This document shows, in pieces, positions 47,726-59,850 of a DNA stretch of 64,000 bases. The notes under the pieces are model-generated. The model was not told where the DNA came from, did not search any database, and saw only the letters and a list, made by a program, of their open reading frames with translations. The position numbers were made by a program, and so were the translations under genes. Numbering within the stretch: the stretch's first letter is position 1; every line of letters starts with the position of its first letter. The stretch is taken from contig NC_135561.1 of NCBI RefSeq assembly GCF_964340395.1, positions 15,005,461-15,069,460 on the forward strand, given 5' to 3'. Source of the stretch: Glandiceps talaboti (Eukaryota > Hemichordata > Enteropneusta > Spengelidae).

Positions 47726-50700
47726 ATGGCAACGAAAGAATTAGCAACAAAAGTTTGTATAATAACTGGAGCAAATTGTGGTATTGGTTTTGAAGCTGCA
47801 AAGATTATTGCAGAAAAGGATTATTCTGTCATTCTGGCTTGTCGTAGTAAAGAACGTGGAACTGAAGCCGAACTGAAGATTAAGGAACAACTCCCAGGGG
47901 TCAAAGTTGAATTTATGCAAGTAAGTAGTCTTTATATGTTATTTGCATTTTATTATTTGGTCAGCAGATGTTCTATTTTATCAAGAATTAATCAAGTAAC
48001 ATGATTAAGTTTACAACTGTCAAATTTGATTAGCAAATTTGATTTGCAATTTAATCATTAAATGATAAATCAATGAAATATTCTATGTTCATTTTCACAA
48101 ATGTTTGTAAAAAAAATTTTCAAGCTGGGTTTATTGATTTAATAAATATTTTGTTGATGAAGTGATTGATTAATTCAATGTACATATGATAGGCTGAATT
48201 GATGATTGATATTGTTATTTATTAATTGAGTTGACACTTGACAGCCAGATTGACTGATTGAATGGTTCATTAATTAATTGAGTTGATACTCAAGAGCAGG
48301 ATTGGCCAATAGTTTGATTGAATGATTGACAGGTTTATTAATTGAGTGTGTACATAAAACATAGTCTGATTGGATGATTGATTTGTTTATTTAACTTGAT
48401 TGACAGGTTTATTGATTAATTGAGTCAATACTTTTCAAAGTACCACTCACCTAATAAAAGTATGTATATTTCGTGCCTTTCTTTCACCAGTTAGATTTGG
48501 CTTCATTGGCGTCTATTCGGCAGTTTGCCGACAATTTCCATTCTACTGGCAGACCTCTCCATGTCCTGTGTAATAACGCTGGATTATTCACTGGTAAAGA
48601 AAGTGGCTTGAAAACACAGGATGGCTTTGAAATGACATTTGGTGTCAATCATTTAGGTAGGTCATAGGTCAACTGACATCATTTCCTCGTATGATTAATG
48701 ATATTGTCGTAAAATGAAACTTTTATCATTGGTGACTTAAAGATTCACAGATACAATATTTTTTTCTTGATCTTGAAATAGCATGTTTTCTCTTCACACA
48801 ACTAATATATGGGATGAGACCACTGTCAAGGTCTCCTAACAACTGACCTCTATAACAGCCAGCCTGGCCTAGGTAGTCAACATGCAAGTGTTCTCGGCCA
48901 CCCAGAGGCTGTTATGGCCACCCAGAGGCTGTTATGGCCACCCAGAAGCTGTTATGGCCTATCTGTAGACTTGAACAACTATGGCTATTATATTCTGCTA
49001 TTATAGTGGAGTAGTGTAGTAGTGATAGTGGTTCAAGTCTACATGTACAGGTAGACTAAGGCTGTTAGTGTTACTGCGGCAACCCAACAACGAAAGATCG
49101 TGTCATAATGTCTCAATATCCTTCACTGGTTTGCAGTCTGTCTGTACTCAGGCTCAATACTAAGGAGAACCTCTGACATTTCATTGTCAACCATTGGTCC
49201 TTGGTTCATTCCGTAGCCGCTATATGTAAACAGAGTTTTTATAAGAGTGTCTATACGTAATTCTATGTTTCCCAAGTTCAGATGTTAAAAATGATCAGTT
49301 GGTTGGTTGAAAATGAAAAAAAAAAAGTGTATGAGTACATGTATATGTTGGTGATACTTTCATTTCATAATCATACTTTGATGATCTGAATGACTTAGCA
49401 ATGACAATTAAAGTCAGAAGGCAATGTTAAACCATTTGTTTGACCGAATTTCAACAACCAATGAAAATTTTTTATACAGGGCCTTGGTCGGTATAGGACC
49501 TGGGTTGGTATAGGGCCTGGGTCGGTATAGCACCTGGGTCAGTATAGGGCCTGGGTCAGTAGGGCCTGGGTCGGTATAGGGCCTGGGTCGGTATAGGGTC
49601 TGGGTCGGTATAGGGCCATAGTCGGTATAGGGCATGGGTCGGTATAGGGCCTGGGTCGGTTGAGTAAATAGAAACATAGATTCAAGTAAGGCTGCTCGAA
49701 AGGTCATACCTACCATTGATATTTCTAGCATACAAGCTATGCAGGAAATATCAAAGTATAAATTTCCATAAAGTGAGACAGCTATGCTACTTGTGAAGAT
49801 TTGGTTGGTGTATAGTCGTACATGTTGTGAGTTCAAAGTCATATCATTTGCATAATTGTAATTGTCATTTTGAGTAAAGTAGAAACCCCCAATTTTTAAC
49901 TAGATTTACACCATTTCGTTCCATTTTCAAACCAATGGATACAGAAAAACTAACTCCTGTATGAATAAGCTTACAGCAGTGTATGCAACATTTCTTACTA
50001 ATATAAAACAAAAATATCTTGCAAATTCTACAGGTCATTTTCTACTAACTCACTTACTGTTAGAAGACTTAAAGAAAACAGCAGAACAAGGTGAAGAAGC
50101 CAGGATAGTAGTAACAGCGTCAGAGATGCATAATCCGGATACGCCTCAAAAGATAGGTAATTAAACTATTCTTGTTTCATGGTAAATGTAGTCTCTAGTA
50201 CTGTACGCTATGCCTTGATGGGGCGCCCTCGTGCATCGGCCAGCCACCTTCAGTGAGTGCCAGCTGATAGGCGTGGCATAACCCGACAGACTAGGTGAAT
50301 GAATGCCATTGGGTAGTGAAAAACACATCTTGTAACGTTGCTGTTGTGGAGAAGTAGATCAGCCAGGCAACACTTTTTCATGCTTAGAATTTAGTACTGA
50401 CCTGAAAATTGTCAGGAACACCTTCATGTACCTTTGTAACACCAAACAAGCTTAGCGATCAATATCATATTGTTATTTTCAGGTCAACCGGCTCACATCG
50501 ATTTTGATAATCTGATGTTGGAAAAAAGTGACACCTATGACAACTTGCTAGCTTACAAAAACTCAAAACTGGCCAATGTTTTATTTACATATGAATTAGC
50601 AAGACGTCTGGAAGGTAGTGGTATTACCGTTAATTGTCTCTGTCCTGGTAAGTGGAGTTTTTGTGAGTTGTGAGAAAGTGTGTCCAACAATGTTAGCAAT

Positions 50701-53143
50701 TCTATTAAATTGCAAATTACAAATGCACATGTTTTCATTTGCATAGCTGACTAAAGCCTAGTAAAGGTGTTGACGTTGATAAAATATTATTAGTCACATG
50801 GTCACGTAAAGGCCCACAATTCAATACCAGGTTCTCACTAATATTAGAGTGTGTGCCTCTCATCAGTGGAGACCTACTGATTAAACAGGATCATTTTATT
50901 TGCTTTGGACCAGCTTCATACTTTTGACCCTTTTACCATCGATTTCCGCTATTGTGGGAATGCACAAGTGCTAACCCAGCCATATACATTGTGACTGAGA
51001 TTTTTCACCCAAGTCATGTAAATCCTAATTAAAACTGGGCCTTTCAGCTTAAATGTTTCTAACTTAAAGACAGCAATGTTGACATTTCTGTCTAGACTGC
51101 CGGGTGTTTTGTAACTCGAAATGTATGTCGTTGAAATGTGTATTTTAACAATAGTTACATATCATGTTTAGGCATGCGCAGTATTGTTAGTTGAGGAGTT
51201 TTCATTGGCTTGAAAGAAATGCCATTCTTATAGAACAATGGTAAAGTAACCCCAGCACGTGATTGAATGTGATTGCCGTAGTTGTAAATTAACCAGGGCA
51301 AGACAGGGAAGAAAGCCTCAAAGGTTCATATTATCCCTTGTAGTGTTCATGTACTGGTCCAGTCTAATTTTAAGTCCACAACAGTTGTGGCTTATATGAT
51401 GTATTCTGGTAAAATTGTTTCGTTGTCATATGACGCTCTGTGGGAAGAAATATTTTCTTTCTTTTTTAGTGAGTGTCCTCTTGTCCTGTTGTTTTGGTGA
51501 TGCTTGAATAATAGTTCCTTTTTAATTTTTTTGTCAAATCTCTTGAATGAAACAAAACACTTGAATTAAGTCACCTCTCCTCCTCTCTTCCAATGTAGTC
51601 ATGTTAAGTGTCTTCAGTCTATCTGTGTTTCTTAAATTTCTCAGTTTTGGTGTCATCCTTGTCACTCTCCTTTGAATTTTCTTGAGGATGTCAATGTCCT
51701 TTTTATAGGGTAAACAAACACTACTGCCAATGTCAGAAACAAAAGTTATCCATTTTCTTTAATTAACATGGCATTATTGAAGCCTTAGAAAATTAATTAG
51801 TTCAAAATGTTATTGTTCTTTTAGGGTTCATTCCTGACACTGGTCTGTCTCGCAACAACAGTTTCTTCATGAAATGTGTGTTTTATTTAATGACACCAAT
51901 ACTTTGGTGGAAAGGAGTGACACGACCCTTAGATGCTGGTGGACAAACTATTGCCACAGTAGCCACAGACCCAAGCTGGAAAGGTAAACCAAGTTTGAAT
52001 TGTCAATAGCATACAAGACAAGCACTTACAAAATGTTTCGCTTATAATTTAAATATACAACTGCAATGTGTAATGGGTTCCTTTTCCCAAACAGTGCATG
52101 AGATGCTTTGCAATAATTATACCCCTGCAGGGGTGAACAAATCTACTGGTCCTGGGTCCAGGACTAGTGATTTTTGGGGCGGACCACACAAATTTTACCT
52201 TGTCTGGTCCGTTGGACAGTACCTTACTGTTAATAACTGTGTTAAAAAGTCGTCTGAATATACAGATTCATAGGTCAGATTTAATGTTTCACATTAGTGG
52301 GACCTTAGACCACTATTTCTTTCAGCAGGACCACACTGGTCTGGGGACCACCAGTTCACAAAATGATTTGTTCACCCCTGCCCTGGCACAGATACACACT
52401 GGTACAGTGACCCATTAAATTTCTCATACTCCCTGGGGAGCACACCATCCATTGCAGCCTCTGTAAGCACATTAGATCAAAGCATTCACAAAATCACAAT
52501 GCAACTATCCTGCTTGAACCATTTCAACTTCTGCAGTTTTGAAAACAAAATTAGTATTATATCAAAGTATCATGGCATTTAGGCCAAATAAATAAGTTGT
52601 TTTGGTTCCGGTTACCCGACCCCCGCCTAGTTTTTCACACTGACCCTTAACTTTTTTGTACATATTCAAGAAAAAAAATAAAAATTCATGAAAATTGTGA
52701 AGTCTCACAAGAAATAGTGGATGCAGAAACAGACATCAACTGAAAAATACAATATAAAACTGTTCTTCCAATCTGTACTGGCTGTGCATCTGATGAGAAG
52801 AAGCCAATAACACAGAGACCATACTGAAAACAATGGAAAACATAAATACCTAAACTAGACACTCACATTTGAAAAAAACAATTAAAAAATAAAATAAAAA
52901 ATCTATGTACCCAACCTATTTTAAAATTGAATGTAATCGGAACCACACAAATTTTTTTTTAACGCCTTATTGTAGTTAACATCTTTGTCTGTTCCAGGAA
53001 TTACTGGAAAGTTTTATGTCAAGACTGCTGAGAAGGAAAGTTCTAAGGATTCGTATGACAAGGATCTGGCTGACAAACTCTGGACAGTCAGTGAAGATTT
53101 GGTAAATTTAGACGCTAGCTACAAAATATCACAGAAAGTGTAA
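47726..53143 (+). CDS. Short-chain dehydrogenase/reductase, retinol-dehydrogenase-like, six exons
   Basis: NAD(P)H-dependent oxidoreductase of the classical SDR fold, closest by eye to the RDH11-14/WWOX group. Exons: 47726-47920, 48491-48656, 50034-50156, 50483-50647, 51825-51983, 52998-53143; all GT-AG and in phase; 317 residues. Motifs: TGANCGIGFE (cofactor glycines), CRS (an Arg favouring NADP), NNAG, VNHLGHFLLTHLLL, the Ser of VVTASEMHN, the catalytic YKNSK, and CPGFIPDTGLSRN. The C-terminal part has ITGKFYVKTAEKE and ADKLWTVSEDLV. The PG-F-x-x-TGL-R segment is more like light-dependent protochlorophyllide reductases and some bacterial SDRs than like vertebrate RDHs, so the substrate should not be assumed. 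The ATG is in a good context (ACCATGG). Introns contain a LINE piece, two TIR elements and a SINE fragment. Confidence 0.9.
48896..48960. repeat. 20 bp minisatellite in SDR intron 2
   Basis: Three consecutive copies of GGCCACCCAGAGGCTGTTAT. Confidence 0.92.
49478..49662. repeat. GGGCCTGGGTCGGTATA minisatellite in SDR intron 2
   Basis: About ten imperfect 17-20 bp units, G-rich on the plus strand. The reverse-strand frame across it is an artefact. Confidence 0.93.
51335..51735 (-). mobile_element. 5'-truncated LINE (CR1/L2-like) 3' fragment in SDR intron 4
   Basis: Minus-strand translation gives the C-terminal reverse transcriptase region typical of CR1/L2-type LINEs: YKKDIDILKKIQRRVTRM, LRNLRNTDRLKTLNMTTLEE, RRRGDLIQVF, and after frame disruptions LKIRLDQYMNTT. 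Stops and frameshifts show that it is dead. It is oriented opposite to the host gene. Confidence 0.8.
52128..52380. mobile_element. 253 bp element with 15 bp terminal inverted repeats
   Basis: Begins CAGGGGTGAACAAAT and ends with its exact inverse complement; CCCTG flanks both ends. No coding capacity, so a MITE-like non-autonomous DNA transposon. The CAGGGG end recalls hAT elements, but the flanking repeat is 5 bp and not the expected 8, so the superfamily is left open. Confidence 0.7.
52425..52512 (-). mobile_element. SINE fragment
   Basis: About 90 bp resembling the body of the SINE at 7721-8074 (shared CTCCCYRGGGAGCAYAC, ATCCATTGCAGCC, AAGC-TTCACA and TGCAAC segments in the same order). 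Head and tail are missing. Confidence 0.65.
52603..52945. mobile_element. MITE family member, copy 1 (SDR intron 5)
   Basis: Ends TGGTTCCGGTTAC and GTAATCGGAACCA are inverted repeats matching at 12 of 13. The interior has ATTCAAGAAAA, AAGTCTC(A/G)CAAGAAA, TGACATCAAYT-like and CTTCCAATCTGTA segments shared with the copy at 58660-58984. AT-rich, non-coding. Confidence 0.85.
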
Positions 53144-54766
53144 GAAGAGTATGTAATGAACTATATTAGCCATGGAGTGGACACATATGTGTAAATATTG
53201 CTATGATTATAAATTATATTATATTTTCTCAAAATATATGCATTACTTCTAAATAGGAAACTTTTGAATCTTGAATCCTTGTCCATTTTAGAATTATGAA
53301 GGAATATCACGTAACTATAATTTACAGCACTTGAATTGTTCAAAAGTGTCGGTTTTGTTTTGTTTTGTTATTTTTTTTCATTTATTTTTCTTTAAATATT
53401 GACTTCCTACAAGATATTTATGTTATGTAGATGGAGCTGTTGATCAGCTGCATACCTGTTGATTCTATTTCTGATGGCATTTGAGTGTTACCTCCTGTAA
53501 TGAGAGGTAATGTTATGGGCCTGTCTGTCTGTCTGTCTGTGTGTGTGTGTGTGTATCTGTCTGTCTGTCTGTCTGTCTGTCAAAGGGATGTGATATGTCA
53601 AATATATTGCATCAATTCTAATAGAGCTTAATTATATGCAATCATGTTCTTAATGGTTGTGGTGAGGGGGGTGGGGGGGTTTGTAAGAGAGTGAAAGACG
53701 CACCAGGAGTGCTATTACCAAGCAAGCCATTACCGAACTTTATTTAACTATAACTATATATAACAGGTTACATCATTTGTGAGATTATTTAACCACAGAA
53801 ATGGTCACATGATCAGGGAATGGCATTTATGATTATTACCTTTATTCCCGCAAGAGATTGTTTTAGACATTGAGTTTCCGACAGTTGTCACAGCAACCGA
53901 TTAATAGTATAATTTGTTAGAAACAGTATGTAAAGTAATGCATCATGAAATCAAAGAACCCAGTAATGTGTTTGTTTCTCGTTATACTCTCAAACATGTG
54001 TGTCTTCCCAGGCAATCAAAGCATTGTCATCTTATTCATGATGTTATGTCATATTCCTTGTGATCTGTGATAGCAAAGCAGCTGTTGTTGAAGTGTGGTG
54101 ATTTTTTTGGAAGTAGGCAGATGTCCTAAGTTTTCTTGGTTATGACATTCCATGTGCAGCTGCAGTTTTTTACAATATCCATGTAGAAAGCCATGGTATA
54201 TGGCACTTCAGAGTCTGTGTTCAGAGTAAGTAATACCAGCTCTTTGATCAAATCAGCTTCCAGTGCTTCTCTTGCTTTCAAAAATGCTGTGCATGGCTCT
54301 GCATGTTTCCATCCATTATCTCTGTGTTCATTTGATGTGACTAAATACTATTGGGTAATTTCTCAAGAACCAGTGGCATGGGAAAGTCTTTGTACAGATT
54401 TTTCATTTTCCCTCACATGGCCTTAGGTACAGGAATGCCAAAGTATCATTTGAGTTTCTTTGGCTATCTTAATAATAATTTGTGTGTGTCATTTGGGAAA
54501 TCCCAGAGTGATTTCATCTGGGTTTGGATTAATCTTGAGGGCTCTGTGTATTCTAATGTCAGGAGATCATTTTATTTTTATTTTTTTGTTCCGAGTGGTA
54601 ATTTATAGCCTTCATTTGTGTGATTAGTTTCTCCAGACAATTTGATTTGTAGATGTTAGTATTTCTGGATATCTCCAGGATTGAGGTTTTCTTTTTCCTC
54701 ATGAGTATTTACCTCTATCCCTAGATTGTTTTGTGGCTGTGTTCAGTTTATCTAAATGTGTCATCA
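53144..54766. other. Downstream of the SDR gene, no gene recognised
   Basis: Contains a CTGT/GTGT simple repeat at about 53518-53582 and a G-rich run near 53665. The rest shows no convincing coding sequence. Confidence 0.5.
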
Positions 54767-55549
54767 CTATAGTGCAGTTGCCAGCAATTTTCCTACACCA
54801 TCTGCACCCGGTATATCTATTGACTTTGTATAGGTCTGCCTTCCCCTAGTGTTACATGCTTGCTTGAACCCCTCTTCTATTCTAGCAGCAGCTATCACAC
54901 TCTCCAAGGTTGCCCCTGGAAAATTGTTAACTTCCCTTTTTAATTTGATATCTTGCAAAGCATCATACAAAGTGTGCATACATAATCTCTCTAATACAGG
55001 ACCACGAGCATGTGGGTATGCTTTCAACAGTGTTTCTCTAATTCGCCATCCCAATTCCTTCAACCTCTGCCCTTTCTTTCGAGTAATTGACACTTCAGTA
55101 TTTTCTCGTTCCTGCGTGTTTCTCTTCAAGTGGTAAAGAACTTCTTGTTGCTCCTCTGTAAATGTAACTCCAACCACTTTAAAAGGCAGTGTGTGTGGGT
55201 TTTTAGCAGAATACATATCGTCTTGGTTGGAAACATAAATGTCATCACCGGTCGCCTCACTGCTGCTGCTATATGCAGACTTAGCTGTTTGGCTACTCGA
55301 TGATGAATTTGACACAGTTGAAGTGGTGCTGTTGTCATCTGGCAGATCACTATAAATGAAATCCCACTTCCATAGAACTTTGTAAGTGACATTGGCTATC
55401 TCAATGTCACAAACATCACATGGCAAGTCCACAGATAGAATTGCATTGTCTTCAGCATTGAATAGAACTGGCATGTTCATGCTTTCTTGGATATCCCCAG
55501 TCCTTTCACTAAATTGATTGTGAGCACGGGGAATAATGGAATAGTCCAT
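54767..55549 (-). CDS. Gag-like ORF, retroelement-derived or domesticated
   Basis: Open frame of 260 codons from ATG 55549, uninterrupted. The first 75 residues have no resemblance I can name; 76-102 is Ser/Thr-rich. From about 130 (TFTEEQQEVLYHLKRN) the sequence becomes helical and charged. Residues 180-240 (LLKAYPHARGPVLERL, MHTLYDALQDIKLKREV, PGATLESVIAAARIEEGF) resemble the C-terminal lobe of Ty3/gypsy-type Gag capsids, with the pattern L..AYP, F..gL.d..lk..v, P.tle.a...a...E. No zinc knuckle, protease or RT follows. Could be a retroelement remnant or a captured host gene. Confidence 0.45.
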   Translation of the reverse strand: MDYSIIPRAHNQFSERTGDIQESMNMPVLFNAEDNAILSVDLPCDVCDIEIANVTYKVLWKWDFIYSDLPDDNSTTSTVSNSSSSSQTAKSAYSSSSEATGDDIYVSNQDDMYSAKNPHTLPFKVVGVTFTEEQQEVLYHLKRNTQERENTEVSITRKKGQRLKELGWRIRETLLKAYPHARGPVLERLCMHTLYDALQDIKLKREVNNFPGATLESVIAAARIEEGFKQACNTRGRQTYTKSIDIPGADGVGKLLATAL

Positions 55550-57228
55550 CAGATCGTACCATCAATTCTTCTAATTCTAACACACAGGGAATTGCGTAAT
55601 TGCTGTCTTGTTAAATGTCTCGTCAAGTCAGATATACTGGTCAAGTCAAGTTAGATATACTGATGTCAGCAAAAGGTGTGGTAATTTAAAGCGCTCTTGT
55701 CTATGCTGTAGCTATATGCTTTTGTTTCATCAAATTGTACTTGCAACAATTGTAATTTCAGTATGATTTTTTCAAAGTTTAAACATATAATGCATCTGAC
55801 ATTTTATTGTGCACCTGACATGCAGCAAGGAACCAGTTGTCCTCGTTTATTTTGTAGTCGGCTCATCATAGAGATGTATGTGTTCTGGAGAGTCATTTCA
55901 TGATTTTACATCACCTACAATTTTGTCTTAAAAATAAAGTCTCTTGCGTGATAGTCTTTGCTATATGCAGCGAGATTTGTTGTCCCTTCCCGCGTGACTG
56001 ACTGTTTCGTAACACTTGATAATATAAGATCAAACTACTCACTCTGATCTTTATCACAGTATTGCATTTCTGTACTCCTAAATATTCAGTTTAAAACCAG
56101 AGAACACACATTCCCGAGTTTCTCATTTCAAAATTTACTGTACATTGTATCTTCACGTAACAGTAATAATAACATGTACCTGTGTAAGTTAGTCACAAAA
56201 AACATACAAAAAAATTAAAATATAATTATTTCCACCACCCAACAATATAGAAGATTGTATTTAAATATGAATTTATCAACAACTATTGTGTATATGTCCT
56301 GTCTGGTAAAGTAGTCATTGTAATCAGATATTGTCTATTAACTATATACGACATTTAACCTATCCTACATAAAAAAAAACTTTAATCAATCAATCATTTA
56401 TTCAGTACTGTTGGCCACCTGCCCAAAAATACAAACCTTAAATATACAAAAATGACCTCTGCTAGCATGCACACTTCGTTCAGGTACAGCAAACCTGACG
56501 TTCGAAATTGTCCAGGAAATACTTCCTTACACGTCAAGGTTTCGCAAAGACCAGCTCAAATAATGTCAGTAGATATCCAGCTCCCTTCGTGTCCCTGTTA
56601 AATGCAATTTCATTACACGATTCCGCAGATAGTTTGGATTTTGTGGAGAGTTCAACTCCCGTCAATTCAATTGGACAATGGCCATCTTAGAAGTTTTTAT
56701 TCCCGGGTCTTCATCACCGTGTTACATTTGCCGGACCTTTGGCAAGATACACCCGCGACTACCTCGACTGAAACAATTTTAACTTGTGAGCAATAAAAAA
56801 ACAATAAGTAACAATAAAAGACCTTTCGTATAGAGATTCACATTACCTGAGGTTCAGTGTCACATAAAAATACAATCAAAACTTGTGGATTACTTTAATT
56901 GCGTAATCAGAATAAAACAAAAGTTAGTACATAGAACCGCAATCAAATATACGTTGGGTCATCCCACTATGTCTTAAGGGGGTACAAATCTCATGGTATC
57001 AAATGGATCACGAGAAAATGTCAAATTTGTCAAACCCATTGTATCTCAGAGTTTCTACTAACATCTTTTTTTTTAAGTTTAGTAGCATAAAATACTTAAA
57101 GCAAGCAAGTAGTTTCATTGTATGGACTTAATAATAATAGAGGTATTTCAACATTCATTTAGAGAACAGGCTAAGACAAGAAATAATATAATATATAAAC
57201 AGTGTACAACAATTTATAGTAAGGTTAC
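55550..57228. other. Intergenic, no gene recognised
   Basis: AT-rich DNA; small frames have random-looking composition. If the EXO1-like pseudogene had further 3' exons they should lie here, but none could be recognised. Confidence 0.5.
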
Positions 57229-59850
57229 TCATGCAAAGATATTATTACAAACAGTAAAAAGACAAGTTCCAGCATAGCTGTCACCTGGTGACATATTGTC
57301 ATTGTCGGCTCTCAAAAGTGTATATATTTTAGTAACTGGATCAAAGACCACTTGTCTGTAGAATACATGAAGTGCCTTCTGCAATTGGTCCGCATATGTA
57401 TCAGGTACTGTTATCTGACGATTGATATGTTTTCCAATATTTAGGTATTTCCTAGACACAAAGACAGCAATTGTTTTTATTGTAGTGATATATACTTTAA
57501 AAAACAATGTAACTTGTCTGCTGTGATTGTTGTTGAGGAGTACATACAATTCCGAAAATAGATTTAGCTCACCTGAACAGTATTGTTGCCTTCAATCGCT
57601 TTCATGGATTGCACTGCCCTCCTTACTCCAATACCAGGAATTGACTTCAGATAGTCACATCCAGAAAGTACACAGATGTTTTGAAATTTCTCAAATGCGA
57701 AATCTAACTCTGGGAACGATTTGAATAAATTGGTTTGCTCTATGAGAGCTCCTACACCAGCATCAATGTCAAATTTGTAGATAACCTGCAAAACATGCAA
57801 GAAATGAAGACATAAAAAGATAAACCCTTCACCTCACACAAAATGCCAGTTATAGGCTGTGGTTCTGCATTTGTGTAATGTAATAATTCTCTGTGTATTA
57901 AAGTTAGTCACAAACATGAACATCAGTATGAAAAAAAAAATGTCTTACTTTCGGTGTGCCATTGATGAGTAGGTCACTGTCTTCGGTAATTATGTAGTCA
58001 ACAATTCCACATTTTAAAGCTAAATATGTCAATTTTGGATCCGCTTCATATGGAGCCACAAGGAAGTCAATATTGGCTTGTTGTAGGTGCTATGATAGAA
58101 GAAAGGAACAGTTTTCAGCAGAGTACATAACAAATGTTTGTATATCTGTGTATGATGTAATCAGTCTAGTAATTACTATTCAACTGGGAGTCATTTTAAT
58201 TTGTAAATTAACCAATATGGCACAATAGAAAAATCAAGCCAAAACAAAATAAACAAAAACTTACTTTGATAAGCTTGTGTACCATGTCTTCAGTGATATT
58301 TATTGCTCATTTGAATGCCATTCTTGCTGCAAACTGGTTTCCATACCGTGACAGGGTAAGACCTCTTTGTAAGTTGTTTGCTCTTTCTCTACAAGTTAGG
58401 AACAATAAATAACAAGTGCATGAACTTCGAAAAGCATCATTTTTGAATAGTAACAGTGACGATGCCTTCTTTGTCATAGAAGTTCCTCTTGGGAGTACGC
58501 ATAAAATGTATTGCCGAAATTGAGTTTGGGGTCCTGCCTTCTTTTGTTCTTTTGCAGTCCATATCAGGATAAAATACATGCAATGATATGAATCAAATAT
58601 GTAAAAAACAGTGGATATCTACTGAGCTAACAAGGACTAATATCATTATGAGGCATGTTTGGTTCAGGTTACCTGACCCCACCTATTTTTTCATGCCAAC
58701 TGTAAACTTTTTCTTATGTATTCAAGAAAAATAATAATAAAATCATGAAGTCTCGCAAGAAAAAGTGGGTGCAGAAACTGACATCAATTTAAAAAGACAA
58801 TATAAAACTGGTCTTCCAATCTGTAATGTCTGTACATCTGATGGAAACAAATAAATAACACAGAGACCATCTGAAAAACAATGGACAACCTGAACTAGAC
58901 ACTCACACATGAAAAAAATAAAATAAAATAAAATAAAAAATCTACCTACCTCACCTATTGTAAAATTGAATGTAATTGGAACCACAAGGTTTTATTTTTT
59001 ACTAATGTGCATAGTACTTGTTTTGTGACATCCTCACAGCCTGTTTTGCTAGCAGATGGTTAAAACCATCAAACACAACAACAGGTCTGACACCATTATT
59101 TTTCAGATAGTTCATTCGTGCCATAAAATACTTAATGTACCTGAAGGAAAGGCAAATAAAATTAACCCACATATTGCTAATCAGATGAAAAAATATGACA
59201 TGTAGTTTAAGTTTTAGATAGCTATTCACTAAAAGTATGTGACAGCATTACAACATTTCCAATGTTACTTAGTGAGTTAACACACACACATACACACCTA
59301 AACAGGGATATGATTTATACAGAAGATAATTGTACAGTTCAGTTGAAGATTTTGAAATTATTATTTCTGCGCATATATGGTAAACTCCCTCCTTCCTGGA
59401 TTTTCTTATTGCTGAGATTTTCCAATGTTATGTTATCAGCACCACTGATCAGGACAGGTTTTTTTATTGTTTTAGGTAATGTAACTTTTAGTTGTTAGTC
59501 AACACTGATTGATAATCATTGTATTTGTACTAATCCTCTTTCTAACTTGGTATTTATCCAGATACAAATGATACAAGTTGGAAAAACAGAGGATAAATAA
59601 CACTGCAATCAGTGGCGCAATCAACCTAGTAAATTATGACAAACCAACTTATTTGGCAATTATAGATATACTTAGTCTAGTAATAATAAGTAATAAATCT
59701 GACTGGAAAATCAGAAAAGACAACTTTAAAATGTATGAAACTGTGAAAATGGATACGTACCTGTCAATCTGTTGTCAGCAGCAAGTTTGTAAACAGCAAG
59801 CCAGGGCTATGAGCAAACTGGAAGTGCTCTCCATGCTGTGTCAATGCAGA
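57229..59850 (-). pseudogene. EXO1-like 5' nuclease, unprocessed pseudogene
   Basis: Minus-strand exons matching the XPG N and I domains of exonuclease 1 (5'-3' exonuclease of mismatch repair and recombination): 59761-about 59850, 59018-59140, 58265-58388, 57950-58089, 57573-57785, and 57451 down to about 57270. Matches include [72 protein letters not shown] and DSYAG. Splice sites are preserved, so it is not a retrocopy. Lesions: an in-frame TGA at 58307-58309 where EXO1 has Arg, a probable TGA in the first exon, a one-base phase mismatch between the last two exons, no recognisable N-terminal exon, and no C-terminal exons. The metal-binding acidic residues that are covered (FDG, EAD, EDSD, CDY) remain intact, suggesting recent decay. 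Confidence 0.75.
58660..58984. mobile_element. MITE family member, copy 2
   Basis: Ends TGGTTCAGGTTAC and GTAATTGGAACCA; interior homologous and collinear with the copy at 52603-52945. It sits in an intron of the EXO1-like pseudogene, between exon 58265-58388 and exon 59018-59140. Confidence 0.85.
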
